Shown here: piece by piece, positions 1 to 5,058 of the stretch
Position numbering within the stretch: the first letter of the stretch is position 1
Layout: each line of letters begins with the position of its first letter
Program-made: the position numbers and the translations under genes
Notes under the pieces: generated by a model
What the model was told of the DNA's origin: nothing
Databases searched by the model: none
Seen by the model: only the letters and a program-made list of their open reading frames with translations
Source: JAJZJT01 sp964610905
GTDB taxonomy: Bacteria > Actinomycetota > Acidimicrobiia > Acidimicrobiales > RAAP-2
Assembly: GCA_964610905.1 (NCBI GenBank)
Contig: CAZSYT010000131.1
Coordinates: forward strand, 1 to 5,925
Reading direction: 5' to 3'
DNA: 5,925 nt

Positions 1-1
1 C

Positions 2-412
2 GGGATCTTCCCGGCCGTGGACCCCTTGGCCTCGACCTCGAACATCTTGGCCCCCGAGATCGTGGGTGACCGTCACTACCAGGTGGCGCGCAGCGTCCAG
101 GCCGTGCTCCAGTGCTACCGCGAGCTCCAGGACATCATCGCGATCCTCGGGCTCGACGAGCTCTCCGAGGAGGACCGGGTCACCGTCAACCGGGCGCGCA
201 AGATCCAACGCTTCTTGTCCCAGCCGATGTTCGTGGCCGAGGTCTTCACCGGCGTGCCCGGCCTCTACGTGCCGGTCAGCGAGACCGTCGAGTCGTTCGA
301 GGCGCTTGTGAACGGCGATCTCGACAACGTTCCCGAGCAGGCGTTCTTGAACGTCGGCGGGGTGGAATCGGTCCTGGAGAAGGCCCGGACCATCCAGGGT
401 GGCGATGACTAG
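2..412 (+). CDS. atpD: F1F0 ATP synthase subunit beta, C-terminal part (5' end outside window)
   Basis: This is the last 136 residues of the catalytic beta subunit of the F1 head, which makes ATP from ADP and phosphate on the cytoplasmic side of the membrane complex. The frame is open from the window edge and starts with GIFPAVDPLASTS, the conserved segment after the nucleotide domain. It continues through an exact DELSEED motif (the lever that contacts the gamma subunit), then RARKIQRFLSQP and VAEVFTG, which form the adenine pocket and C-terminal helical domain, and ends at a TAG stop. Two substitutions stand out: the usual Arg of STSR is Asn (codon 41-43), and the aromatic residue after SQP is Met (codon 226-228); from memory mycobacterial beta also has Met there. 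The stop overlaps the atpC start by one base, so the two are translationally linked in the atp operon. Identity is certain; only the N-terminus is missing. Confidence 0.98.
   Translation, partial: GIFPAVDPLASTSNILAPEIVGDRHYQVARSVQAVLQCYRELQDIIAILGLDELSEEDRVTVNRARKIQRFLSQPMFVAEVFTGVPGLYVPVSETVESFEALVNGDLDNVPEQAFLNVGGVESVLEKARTIQGGDD
396..402 (+). promoter_or_regulatory. Shine-Dalgarno-like site for atpC
   Basis: AGGGTGG lies inside the end of atpD, 9 nt before the GTG at 412. It matches a purine-rich ribosome binding site and supports 412 as the atpC start. It contrasts with the other gene starts in the window, which lack such a site at normal spacing. Confidence 0.55.
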
Positions 413-888
413 TGGCCGACGGATTCGACCTGCAGGTGGTCACCCCCGACCGGCTTCTCGTCGACACGAGCGCGCAGGCGCTCGTGCTGCGGACGACCGA
501 GGGTGACATGACAGTCCTCGACGGTCACACCTCGCTCGTGGCCGCCCTCGTGCCGTGGGTCGTGCGGGTGGACCCGGTGGACGGTGAGCCGGTGCGTCTG
601 GCCGTCCATGGGGGGTTCTTGCAGGTCGACACCGGCCCCCAAGAAGACGCAGAACCCCCCGGTTCGCTGGCCACCCGGGTGACGCTCTTGAGCTCCATCG
701 CCGAGCTCGCTGAGGAGATCGATGTCGACCGGGCCCGCCGAGCGAAACAGGATGCCGAGGAGCGCGTCGGCCAGGGGCGAACCGCGCCCGGCGGCGAGGG
801 AGCCGAGGTCGAGGAGTCCGAGGCGCGGGCCGCAGCGGACCTCGCGCGTGCCGAGCTGCGCCTCGCAGCGGCCGAAGCGCAGAGCTGA
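412..888 (+). CDS. atpC: F1F0 ATP synthase subunit epsilon
   Basis: Epsilon is the small rotor subunit of F1 that couples gamma to the c-ring and can inhibit ATP hydrolysis. The 158-residue product has the family's N-terminal beta sandwich (about residues 5-95) with the hallmark segments VVTPDRLLVD, LRTTEGDMTVLDGHTSLVAAL and LAVHGGFLQV. It ends in the C-terminal helical pair, starting around LLSSIAELAEEIDVDRA (93-109). It is longer than the usual 130-140 residues. The extra length is a loop near GPQEDAEPPGS (75-85) and a Gly/Glu-rich linker between the two helices (about 120-135). The GTG start shares its G with the atpD TAG stop and has a purine-rich site 9 nt upstream. Last gene of the atp operon; the stop is TGA. 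Confidence 0.95.
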   Translation: MADGFDLQVVTPDRLLVDTSAQALVLRTTEGDMTVLDGHTSLVAALVPWVVRVDPVDGEPVRLAVHGGFLQVDTGPQEDAEPPGSLATRVTLLSSIAELAEEIDVDRARRAKQDAEERVGQGRTAPGGEGAEVEESEARAAADLARAELRLAAAEAQS

Positions 889-949
889 GCGAGCCGAGAG
901 GCCGATCCGAAGCGTCAGCCGAGCCGCCTCCCAGACCGGCGAGGGGCAA

Positions 950-955
950 TAGCCT
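950..955 (+). promoter_or_regulatory. -10-like box for the acetyltransferase gene (candidate leaderless start)
   Basis: TAGCCT fits the actinobacterial TANNNT -10 pattern and ends 7 nt before the ATG at 963, so transcription would begin at or next to the start codon. No convincing -35 hexamer is visible. The only purine-rich run (GAGGGG, 941-946) is 16 nt from the ATG, too far for a normal ribosome binding site. Confidence 0.4.
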
Positions 956-962
956 CGTCGCG

Positions 963-1583
963 ATGGATCCGCAGCGGCTGTCCGTGCGTGCGATGCGCCT
1001 CGAGGAGGTCGACTACCGGATCGACTACTTCCACGGGTCCTCGGACGAACACCTGCGCATGCTGGGGGTCGACCGTGCGTTGCTGCCGGACCCCTCGAGC
1101 TGGAGGCGGATGTGCGAGGTCGACTACGCACGCCCGCTCTCGGAGCGGGAATCCTTCTTCGTCCTCTGGGAGCTCGACCGCCGCCGCGTCGGTTTCAGCT
1201 CCCTCGACCGGATCGCCTTCGGAGCCGAGGCCTTCATGCACCTCCATGTGGTCGAGCCGTCACTGCGCCACCTCGGCATCGGCAGCGAGCTCGTAGGGCG
1301 ATCGGCCGCCTTGTACCTCGATCTCTTCGAGCTCGAGGTGCTCTTCTGCGAGCCCAACGCCCTCAACGTTGCGCCGAACCGGACGCTGCAGCGAGCCGGG
1401 TTCACGTACCTCTTCAGCCACGAGACCACGCCCGGGGCGATCAACTTCCCTCAGGTGACCACCCGCTGGAAGCTCACGCGGGCCTCCTTGTCGGCGCTCT
1501 CGCGCGACGAGGCCGGAGCGGCCCAAACCTCGGCGCCCCGATCGGCGGGGCTGGCTCGGCTTAGGAGAAGGGGATGGAGCTGA
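963..1583 (+). CDS. GNAT family N-acetyltransferase, substrate unknown
   Basis: This is a 206-residue protein with one GNAT fold, which moves an acetyl group from acetyl-CoA to an amine. Motif A is clear: the strand MHLHVVEPS (92-100) runs into RHLGIG (102-107), the R/Q-x-x-G-x-G/A pyrophosphate loop, followed by the helix SELVGRSAALYLD. Motif B is represented by CEPNALNVAPNRTLQRAGF (129-147), with the typical Asn and late Arg-Ala-Gly-Phe. The C-terminal part (PGAINFPQVTTRWKL, then a basic Ala/Arg-rich tail) is less familiar. The ATG at 963 is chosen because of the -10-like box just upstream; another in-frame ATG is at 993. The gene lies 74 bp after atpC, and its last 23 bp overlap the end of convergent glpX. 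Nothing nearby reveals the substrate, so fold and reaction class are secure but the role is not. Confidence 0.88.
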   Translation: MDPQRLSVRAMRLEEVDYRIDYFHGSSDEHLRMLGVDRALLPDPSSWRRMCEVDYARPLSERESFFVLWELDRRRVGFSSLDRIAFGAEAFMHLHVVEPSLRHLGIGSELVGRSAALYLDLFELEVLFCEPNALNVAPNRTLQRAGFTYLFSHETTPGAINFPQVTTRWKLTRASLSALSRDEAGAAQTSAPRSAGLARLRRRGWS

Positions 1584-2574
1584 ACTCGGCGAGCTTGTGC
1601 AGGGGGTGGATGGCGTCGATCCTGCGGATCGTCCCCGAGCGCGAGCGCATCACCAACGAGTCCGTGGAGGCACCGCCGCCCTCCAGGTAGCGGACCCCCC
1701 GCAACAGGTCGCCATCGGTGATGCCGGTCGCTGCGAAGAAGCAATTATTGCCTCCTACCAGGTCGTTTGTCGACAACACCTTGTCGAGGTCATAGCCGGC
1801 GTCGATGGCAGCCCGCCGCTCTTCGTCGTTGCGCGGCCACAACCGGCCCTGGATCTCGCCCCCCATGCACTTGAGCGCCGCCGCCGCAAGGACGCCCTCG
1901 GGCGTCCCCCCGATGCCGAGGAGCACGTCGGCACCGGTGGTGTCCGAGCGTCCGGTGGCGATGGCGCCGGCGACATCCCCGTCGGTGATGAGGCGGATGC
2001 GGGCGCCCGTCGCCCGGACCTCGGCGATGAGCTCGATGTGGCGGGGTCGGTCGAGGATCACCGCGGTCAGATCGCGCACCGGTCGCCCGAGCGCGCTCGC
2101 GAGCGAGCGCAGATTCTCGGTCGTCGACCTGGTGATGTCGATGGAGCCCGCGCCGCGGGGCCCGACCGCGATCTTCTCCATGTAAAAGCATGGTCCCGGA
2201 TCGAACATCGTCCCGCGCTCTGAGACCGCGATCACCGAGAGCGCACCGCCTCTGCCGAGCGAGGCGAGCGTCGTGCCGTCGATGGGGTCGACCGCGACAT
2301 CGGTCATGGGCGGCGATCCGTCCCCGATGCGCTCGCCGTTGTAGAGCATCGGAGCATGGTCCTTCTCGCCCTAGCCGATGATGACGGTGCCGTCCATGGA
2401 GATGGTCGAGAGGACGACGCGCATCGCGTTGACCGCAGCGTCGTCGGCGCCCTCCTTGTCGCCCAGGCCCATCCACCGGCTGGCCGCCATCGCGGCGGCT
2501 TCGGTCACCCGGGCGAGCTCGAGGGCCAGGTTGCGGTCAGGCGCCTCAGGCTGTCTCACCACGGCCTCGACCAT
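1561..2574 (-). pseudogene. glpX: Class II fructose-1,6-bisphosphatase (GlpX), interrupted by one in-frame TAG
   Basis: GlpX removes the 1-phosphate of fructose-1,6-bisphosphate in gluconeogenesis, using divalent metal, in the cytoplasm. Read from the ATG at 2574 to TAA at 1563-1561, the frame has 337 codons, the normal family length, with codon 68 being TAG. Both sides align without a shift: NLALELARVTEAAAMAA and GDKEGADDAAVNAMR before it, and GEKDHAPMLYNG, VDPIDGTT, YMEKIAVGP, DGDVAGAI, GIGGTPEGV, GRLWPRND, TGITDGDLL and TIRRIDAIH after it. By comparison with E. coli GlpX (recalled Asp33, Glu57, Asp85, Glu88, Glu213), the metal ligands are Asp44, codon 68, Asp96, Asp99 and Glu226, so the TAG sits on the Glu57 position (GEGE reads G-stop-GE). 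Initiation at the internal ATG (2349) would lose two ligands. The rest shows no decay, so this is a very recent lesion, a sequence error, or less likely recoding. Confidence 0.93.
2371..2373 (-). other. In-frame amber codon in glpX (position of metal-ligand Glu)
   Basis: The plus strand reads CTA, which is TAG on the glpX strand, at codon 68. Family members have GEGE here, so GAG to TAG (C to A on the plus strand) is the single change needed. The frame is unbroken on both sides. TAG also ends atpD in this window, with atpC starting on the same base, so a general reassignment of TAG is unlikely. Confidence 0.95.
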
Positions 2575-2593
2575 AGTTGGCGATAATGGGGCC
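2575..2593. promoter_or_regulatory. glpX-murA divergent intergenic region with a symmetric -10-like island
   Basis: Only 19 bp separate the ATG of glpX (minus strand) from the GTG of murA (plus strand). The gap holds an AT-rich island in otherwise GC-rich DNA. On the plus strand GATAAT (2582-2587) is a 5/6 match to TATAAT and ends 6 nt before GTG, which would put +1 on the start codon. On the minus strand CATTAT (2588-2583) ends 8 nt before ATG. The two hexamers share the same base pairs. Neither start has a usable Shine-Dalgarno sequence, and no clear -35 elements are seen; any would lie inside the coding sequences. The bidirectional leaderless reading is inference. Confidence 0.45.
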
Positions 2594-3871
2594 GTGGACC
2601 GGCTCGTCATCCGTCCGAACGGTCCCCTCGAGGGTGTGGCGAAGGCCGGCGGCGCGAAGAATTCGGCGCTCAAGCTGATGGCCGCGTGCCTGCTCGCCGA
2701 GGGGCGCCATGAGCTTCGCAACGTGCCGCACATCGTCGACGTGCAGATCATGTCCGACATGTTGGGGGCGCTCGGGGTGCGCGTCGATCGCTCGAAAGAC
2801 ACCCTCTTCGTGGAGGTCCCGGCGGTGGACGGGCTCGCCCCCGAGGCCCCCTACGAGCTCGTCGACAAGATGCGCGCCTCGATCGTCGTGCTCGGGCCGC
2901 TGCTCGCACGCTGCGGCCACGCGAGGTTGTCGATGCCCGGCGGCGACGACTTCGGCTCGCGGCCGATCAACTTCCACGTGAACGGACTCGCCGACATGGG
3001 CACGCACTTCGCGACCAGTCACGGGTTCATCGAGGGGACGGTGGCGTCGAGCGCCGCCGGGCCGCGGCTCGTCGGCACGCGCATCGTCCTCGACTACCCG
3101 AGCCACACGACGACCGACAACCTCATGATGGCGGCGACCCTGGCCAAGGGCACGACGGTCATCGAGAACGCGGCCCGCGAGCCCGAGGTCTGCGACCTCG
3201 CCGCCTTCCTGCGGTCGATGGGCGCGAAGATCTCGGGTGAGGGCACGTCCCGGCTCGAGGTCGAGGGTGTCGAGGCGCTCCACCCGGCCACCCACCGGGT
3301 GGTGCCCGACCGGCTCGTAGTGGCCACCTTCCTGGTGGCGGCCGGCCTCGCCGGCGGCGACGTCTTGGTCGAGGACGGGCGTCCCGAGCACATGGAGCTG
3401 CTGCTGCGCAAGCTCGCGTGCGCGGGGATCGAGGTGTCGTCTGGGCCCGACGGCCTCCGGGCCCGGCGGGACCCGGCCGACCGCCTCCGGGCCGTCGACG
3501 TCGCCACGCTGCCGTTCCCCGGCTTCGCGACCGACTACAAGCCCCTGATGGTGACCTTGCTCACCCTCGCCGACGGCGTCGGGATCGTCACCGAGAACCT
3601 CTTCTTCGGTCGCTTCCGCTACGTGGACGAGCTCCGCCGGATGGGCGCCGACATCCGCACGGAGGGCCACCACGCCGTCGTCCGCGGCGTCCAGGGGCTG
3701 TCGGGTGCGGAGGTGCGCGCCCTCGACGTCCGCGCCGGCGCCGCCCTGGTCCTCGCCGGGCTGGTGGCCGACGGCGAGACGGTGGTCGCCGACGCCCACC
3801 ACGTCGACCGGGGCTACCAGGACTTCGACGGCCGCCTGGCCTCCCTGGGCGCGAAGGTGCTGCGGGGCTGA
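2594..3871 (+). CDS. murA: UDP-N-acetylglucosamine 1-carboxyvinyltransferase (MurA), Cys-to-Asp type
   Basis: MurA transfers enolpyruvate from PEP to UDP-GlcNAc, the first committed step of peptidoglycan synthesis, in the cytoplasm. The product has 425 residues, close to the usual ~420. Seen in order: GGAKNSALKLMAA with Lys22/Asn23, MRASIVVLGPL with Arg94, PGGDDFGSRP (115-124), ENAAREPEV (191-199), FATDYK with Asp314 (equivalent of E. coli Asp305), VRAGAALVLAG, and VDRGY with Arg406 (equivalent of Arg397). In the active-site loop Asp118 takes the place of E. coli Cys115, the residue fosfomycin alkylates. This change is known from mycobacterial and chlamydial MurA and gives intrinsic fosfomycin resistance. 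The UDP-site segment usually reading SVGATEN is SHTTTDN (170-176). The GTG at 2594 is chosen because the family N-terminus begins there; an ATG further upstream (2378) would put antisense glpX sequence into the protein. Divergent from glpX; a hairpin follows the stop. Confidence 0.97.
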   Translation: MDRLVIRPNGPLEGVAKAGGAKNSALKLMAACLLAEGRHELRNVPHIVDVQIMSDMLGALGVRVDRSKDTLFVEVPAVDGLAPEAPYELVDKMRASIVVLGPLLARCGHARLSMPGGDDFGSRPINFHVNGLADMGTHFATSHGFIEGTVASSAAGPRLVGTRIVLDYPSHTTTDNLMMAATLAKGTTVIENAAREPEVCDLAAFLRSMGAKISGEGTSRLEVEGVEALHPATHRVVPDRLVVATFLVAAGLAGGDVLVEDGRPEHMELLLRKLACAGIEVSSGPDGLRARRDPADRLRAVDVATLPFPGFATDYKPLMVTLLTLADGVGIVTENLFFGRFRYVDELRRMGADIRTEGHHAVVRGVQGLSGAEVRALDVRAGAALVLAGLVADGETVVADAHHVDRGYQDFDGRLASLGAKVLRG

Positions 3872-3872
3872 C

Positions 3873-3933
3873 CGGCGTCGGGGCGAGCGGGCGCAACCGG
3901 AGCACGGACGCCCCGCTCCCCCGGTCGACGCCG
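3873..3933 (+). terminator. Imperfect long hairpin after murA, possible terminator
   Basis: The arms CGGCGTCG (3873-3880) and CGACGCCG (3926-3933) are perfect complements. Inside them GAGCGGG (3885-3891) pairs with CCCGCTC (3912-3918), separated by short unpaired stretches and a loop of about 20 nt. It begins two bases after the murA stop and ends before the meaB -10-like box. There is no T-run, so it could be a U-less GC-rich terminator or simply chance pairing in GC-rich DNA. Confidence 0.3.
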
Positions 3934-3938
3934 CCGGG

Positions 3939-3944
3939 TACGCT
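3939..3944 (+). promoter_or_regulatory. -10-like box for meaB
   Basis: TACGCT fits TANNNT and ends 9 nt before the ATG at 3954, which predicts a leader of about 0-3 nt. No purine-rich ribosome binding site precedes the ATG and no clear -35 is visible. Confidence 0.35.
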
Positions 3945-3953
3945 CGGCACCCG

Positions 3954-5006
3954 ATGTCCGCCCGCCCGACCCGCGACCCCGACGCCCTCTTCGCCGCCGC
4001 CACCGCGGGCGACCGGGTGGCGCTCGCCCGGCTCCTCACCCTGGTCGAGCGCGGGGGCGCCGCCTCGCGGGCCGTGGCCGCACGTGCGTACCGAGGCGGT
4101 GGCGACGCCTACACGATCGGGATCACCGGCGCCCCCGGTGCCGGGAAGTCCACCCTGACCGACCGCCTCATCGCGATCGCCCGACGGCGCGGTCTCGGGA
4201 ACGAGGCCCCGGCCGACGGCGCGGCCCCGGCCGACGGCGCGGCCCCGGCCGACGGCGCGGCCCCGTCTGGCGGCGACCACGACGTCGCCGTGCTCGCCGT
4301 CGACCCGTCCTCCCCGTTCACCGGGGGCGCCATCCTCGGTGACCGCGTGCGCATGCAGGGCCACGCCCTCGACGAGCACGTGTTCATCCGCTCGATGGCC
4401 ACCCGTGGCCACCTCGGCGGCCTGGCGGTCGCCGTCCCGGACGCGCTCCGGGTCCTCTCCGCCGTGGGGCTGCCCGTCGTCCTCGTCGAGACGGTGGGGG
4501 TCGGCCAGGTCGAGGTCGAGGTGGCCGGTGCCACCGACACCACGGTCGTGGTCGTCAACCCCGGGTGGGGCGACGCCGTCCAGGCGAACAAAGCCGGCCT
4601 CCTCGAGATCGCCGACTGCTTCGTGATCAACAAGGCCGACCGGCCCGGCGTGAGGGAGACGCGACGCGACCTCGAGCTCATGCTCGATCTCACCGCCCCC
4701 GGCGACTGGCGACCCCCCGTGGTCGAGACCGTCGCCGCGTCGGGCGAGGGGACCGACGCGCTGTGGGACGCCGTCGAGCGCCACCGGGCGCACCTGGTCG
4801 GCTCGGGCCAGCTGGAGGCACGCAGGCGCCAGCGGGCCGAGCACGAGCTCGAACAGGTCCTCCTCGCTCGGCTGCGCGAGCGTGTCGGCGAGCTACGGGA
4901 GGGGGCGTCCTTCGCCGACCTCGCCGACGAGCTCGTGGCGGGCTCCGTCGACCCCTACGAGGCGGCGGACCGGCTCCTCGACGCCGTCGTCGCGGCGCGG
5001 GACTGA
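3954..5006 (+). CDS. meaB: MeaB/ArgK-type P-loop GTPase (methylmalonyl-CoA mutase chaperone family)
   Basis: MeaB proteins are G3E-family GTPases that guard adenosylcobalamin-dependent acyl-CoA mutases, gating cofactor loading and protecting the enzyme from inactivation. The 350-residue product shows the Walker A motif GAPGAGKST (59-67), AVDPSSPFTGGAILGDRVRM (115-134), RSMATRGHLGGL (146-157), the switch II region VETVGVGQVEVEV (178-190) and the guanine-specificity motif NKAD (226-229). VNPGWGDAVQANKAGLLEIAD is of the actinobacterial kind, and the tail (about 285-350) is helical and charged as in the family dimerisation region. Residues about 84-104 are a low-complexity Ala-Pro-Ala-Asp-Gly-Ala repeat inserted between the P-loop helix and the next strand, encoded by an 18-bp tandem repeat. 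The ATG at 3954 gives a normal N-terminus. No mutase gene is beside it in this window, so the partner is inferred from the family only. Confidence 0.92.
   Translation: MSARPTRDPDALFAAATAGDRVALARLLTLVERGGAASRAVAARAYRGGGDAYTIGITGAPGAGKSTLTDRLIAIARRRGLGNEAPADGAAPADGAAPADGAAPSGGDHDVAVLAVDPSSPFTGGAILGDRVRMQGHALDEHVFIRSMATRGHLGGLAVAVPDALRVLSAVGLPVVLVETVGVGQVEVEVAGATDTTVVVVNPGWGDAVQANKAGLLEIADCFVINKADRPGVRETRRDLELMLDLTAPGDWRPPVVETVAASGEGTDALWDAVERHRAHLVGSGQLEARRRQRAEHELEQVLLARLRERVGELREGASFADLADELVAGSVDPYEAADRLLDAVVAARD
4205..4264 (+). repeat. 18-bp tandem repeat (about 3.3 copies) inside meaB
   Basis: The unit GGCCCCGGCCGACGGCGC occurs three times without any difference (4205-4222, 4223-4240, 4241-4258), followed by a 6-bp partial copy (4259-4264). 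Being a multiple of three, it keeps the frame and encodes the repeated hexapeptide A-P-A-D-G-A. Perfect identity points to recent slippage or unequal exchange, so copy number may vary between strains. Confidence 0.95.
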
Positions 5007-5027
5007 CCTGCCGCTCGTCACGGCAGG
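5007..5027 (+). terminator. Perfect hairpin directly after meaB stop, possible terminator
   Basis: CCTGCCG (5007-5013) and CGGCAGG (5021-5027) form a perfect 7-bp stem with a 7-nt loop, starting on the base after the meaB TGA. No T-run follows, as is common for GC-rich actinobacteria. It sits upstream of the treS -10-like box, which fits termination of meaB before a separate treS promoter. Confidence 0.45.
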
Positions 5028-5046
5028 ACCCCGACAGCACGTCCGC

Positions 5047-5052
5047 TAGGTT
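5047..5052 (+). promoter_or_regulatory. -10-like box for treS (candidate leaderless start)
   Basis: TAGGTT fits TANNNT and ends 6 nt before the GTG at 5059, placing the expected transcription start on the first base of the start codon. There is no clear -35 element. The AGG within the box is at most a weak ribosome binding site. Confidence 0.45.
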
Positions 5053-5058
5053 GCGACC

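Noticed and set aside
889..962. Terminator hairpin between atpC and the acetyltransferase gene
   Set aside because: Only short, weak complementary stretches are visible and there is no T-run; not strong enough to report.
409..1131. Minus-strand open frame opposite atpC and the acetyltransferase
   Set aside because: It crosses two real plus-strand genes and their intergenic region, with Arg/Ser-rich content and no family motif.
1561..2349. glpX as a shorter gene starting at the internal ATG at 2349
   Set aside because: This ATG is the Met of the conserved APMLYNG segment. Such a product would lack two metal ligands and the N-terminal part, which is clearly present upstream in the same frame.
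2371..2373. A frameshift as the cause of the glpX interruption
   Set aside because: The start at 2574, the TAG and the downstream coding sequence are all in one frame, so a substitution alone explains it.
2378..2593. Upstream in-frame ATG that would extend MurA by 72 residues
   Set aside because: The added sequence is antisense to conserved glpX and has no similarity to MurA. The family N-terminus begins at the GTG at 2594, which also has a -10-like box just before it.
2546..4039. 497-codon open frame on the minus strand opposite murA
   Set aside because: It mirrors murA codon by codon, is rich in Arg/His/Gly/Val as expected from reverse reading of GC-rich coding DNA, and has no recognisable domain. 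murA is unmistakable on the other strand.
4205..4264. The tandem repeat as a CRISPR array or regulatory iteron set
   Set aside because: The copies are directly adjacent without spacers, are in frame, and lie within a conserved gene, so a coding minisatellite is the simpler reading.
3588..4844. 418-codon minus-strand open frame opposite meaB
   Set aside because: It is the antisense shadow of meaB and the end of murA; the repeated GRAVGR stretch is the reverse reading of the 18-bp repeat. No domain is recognised.
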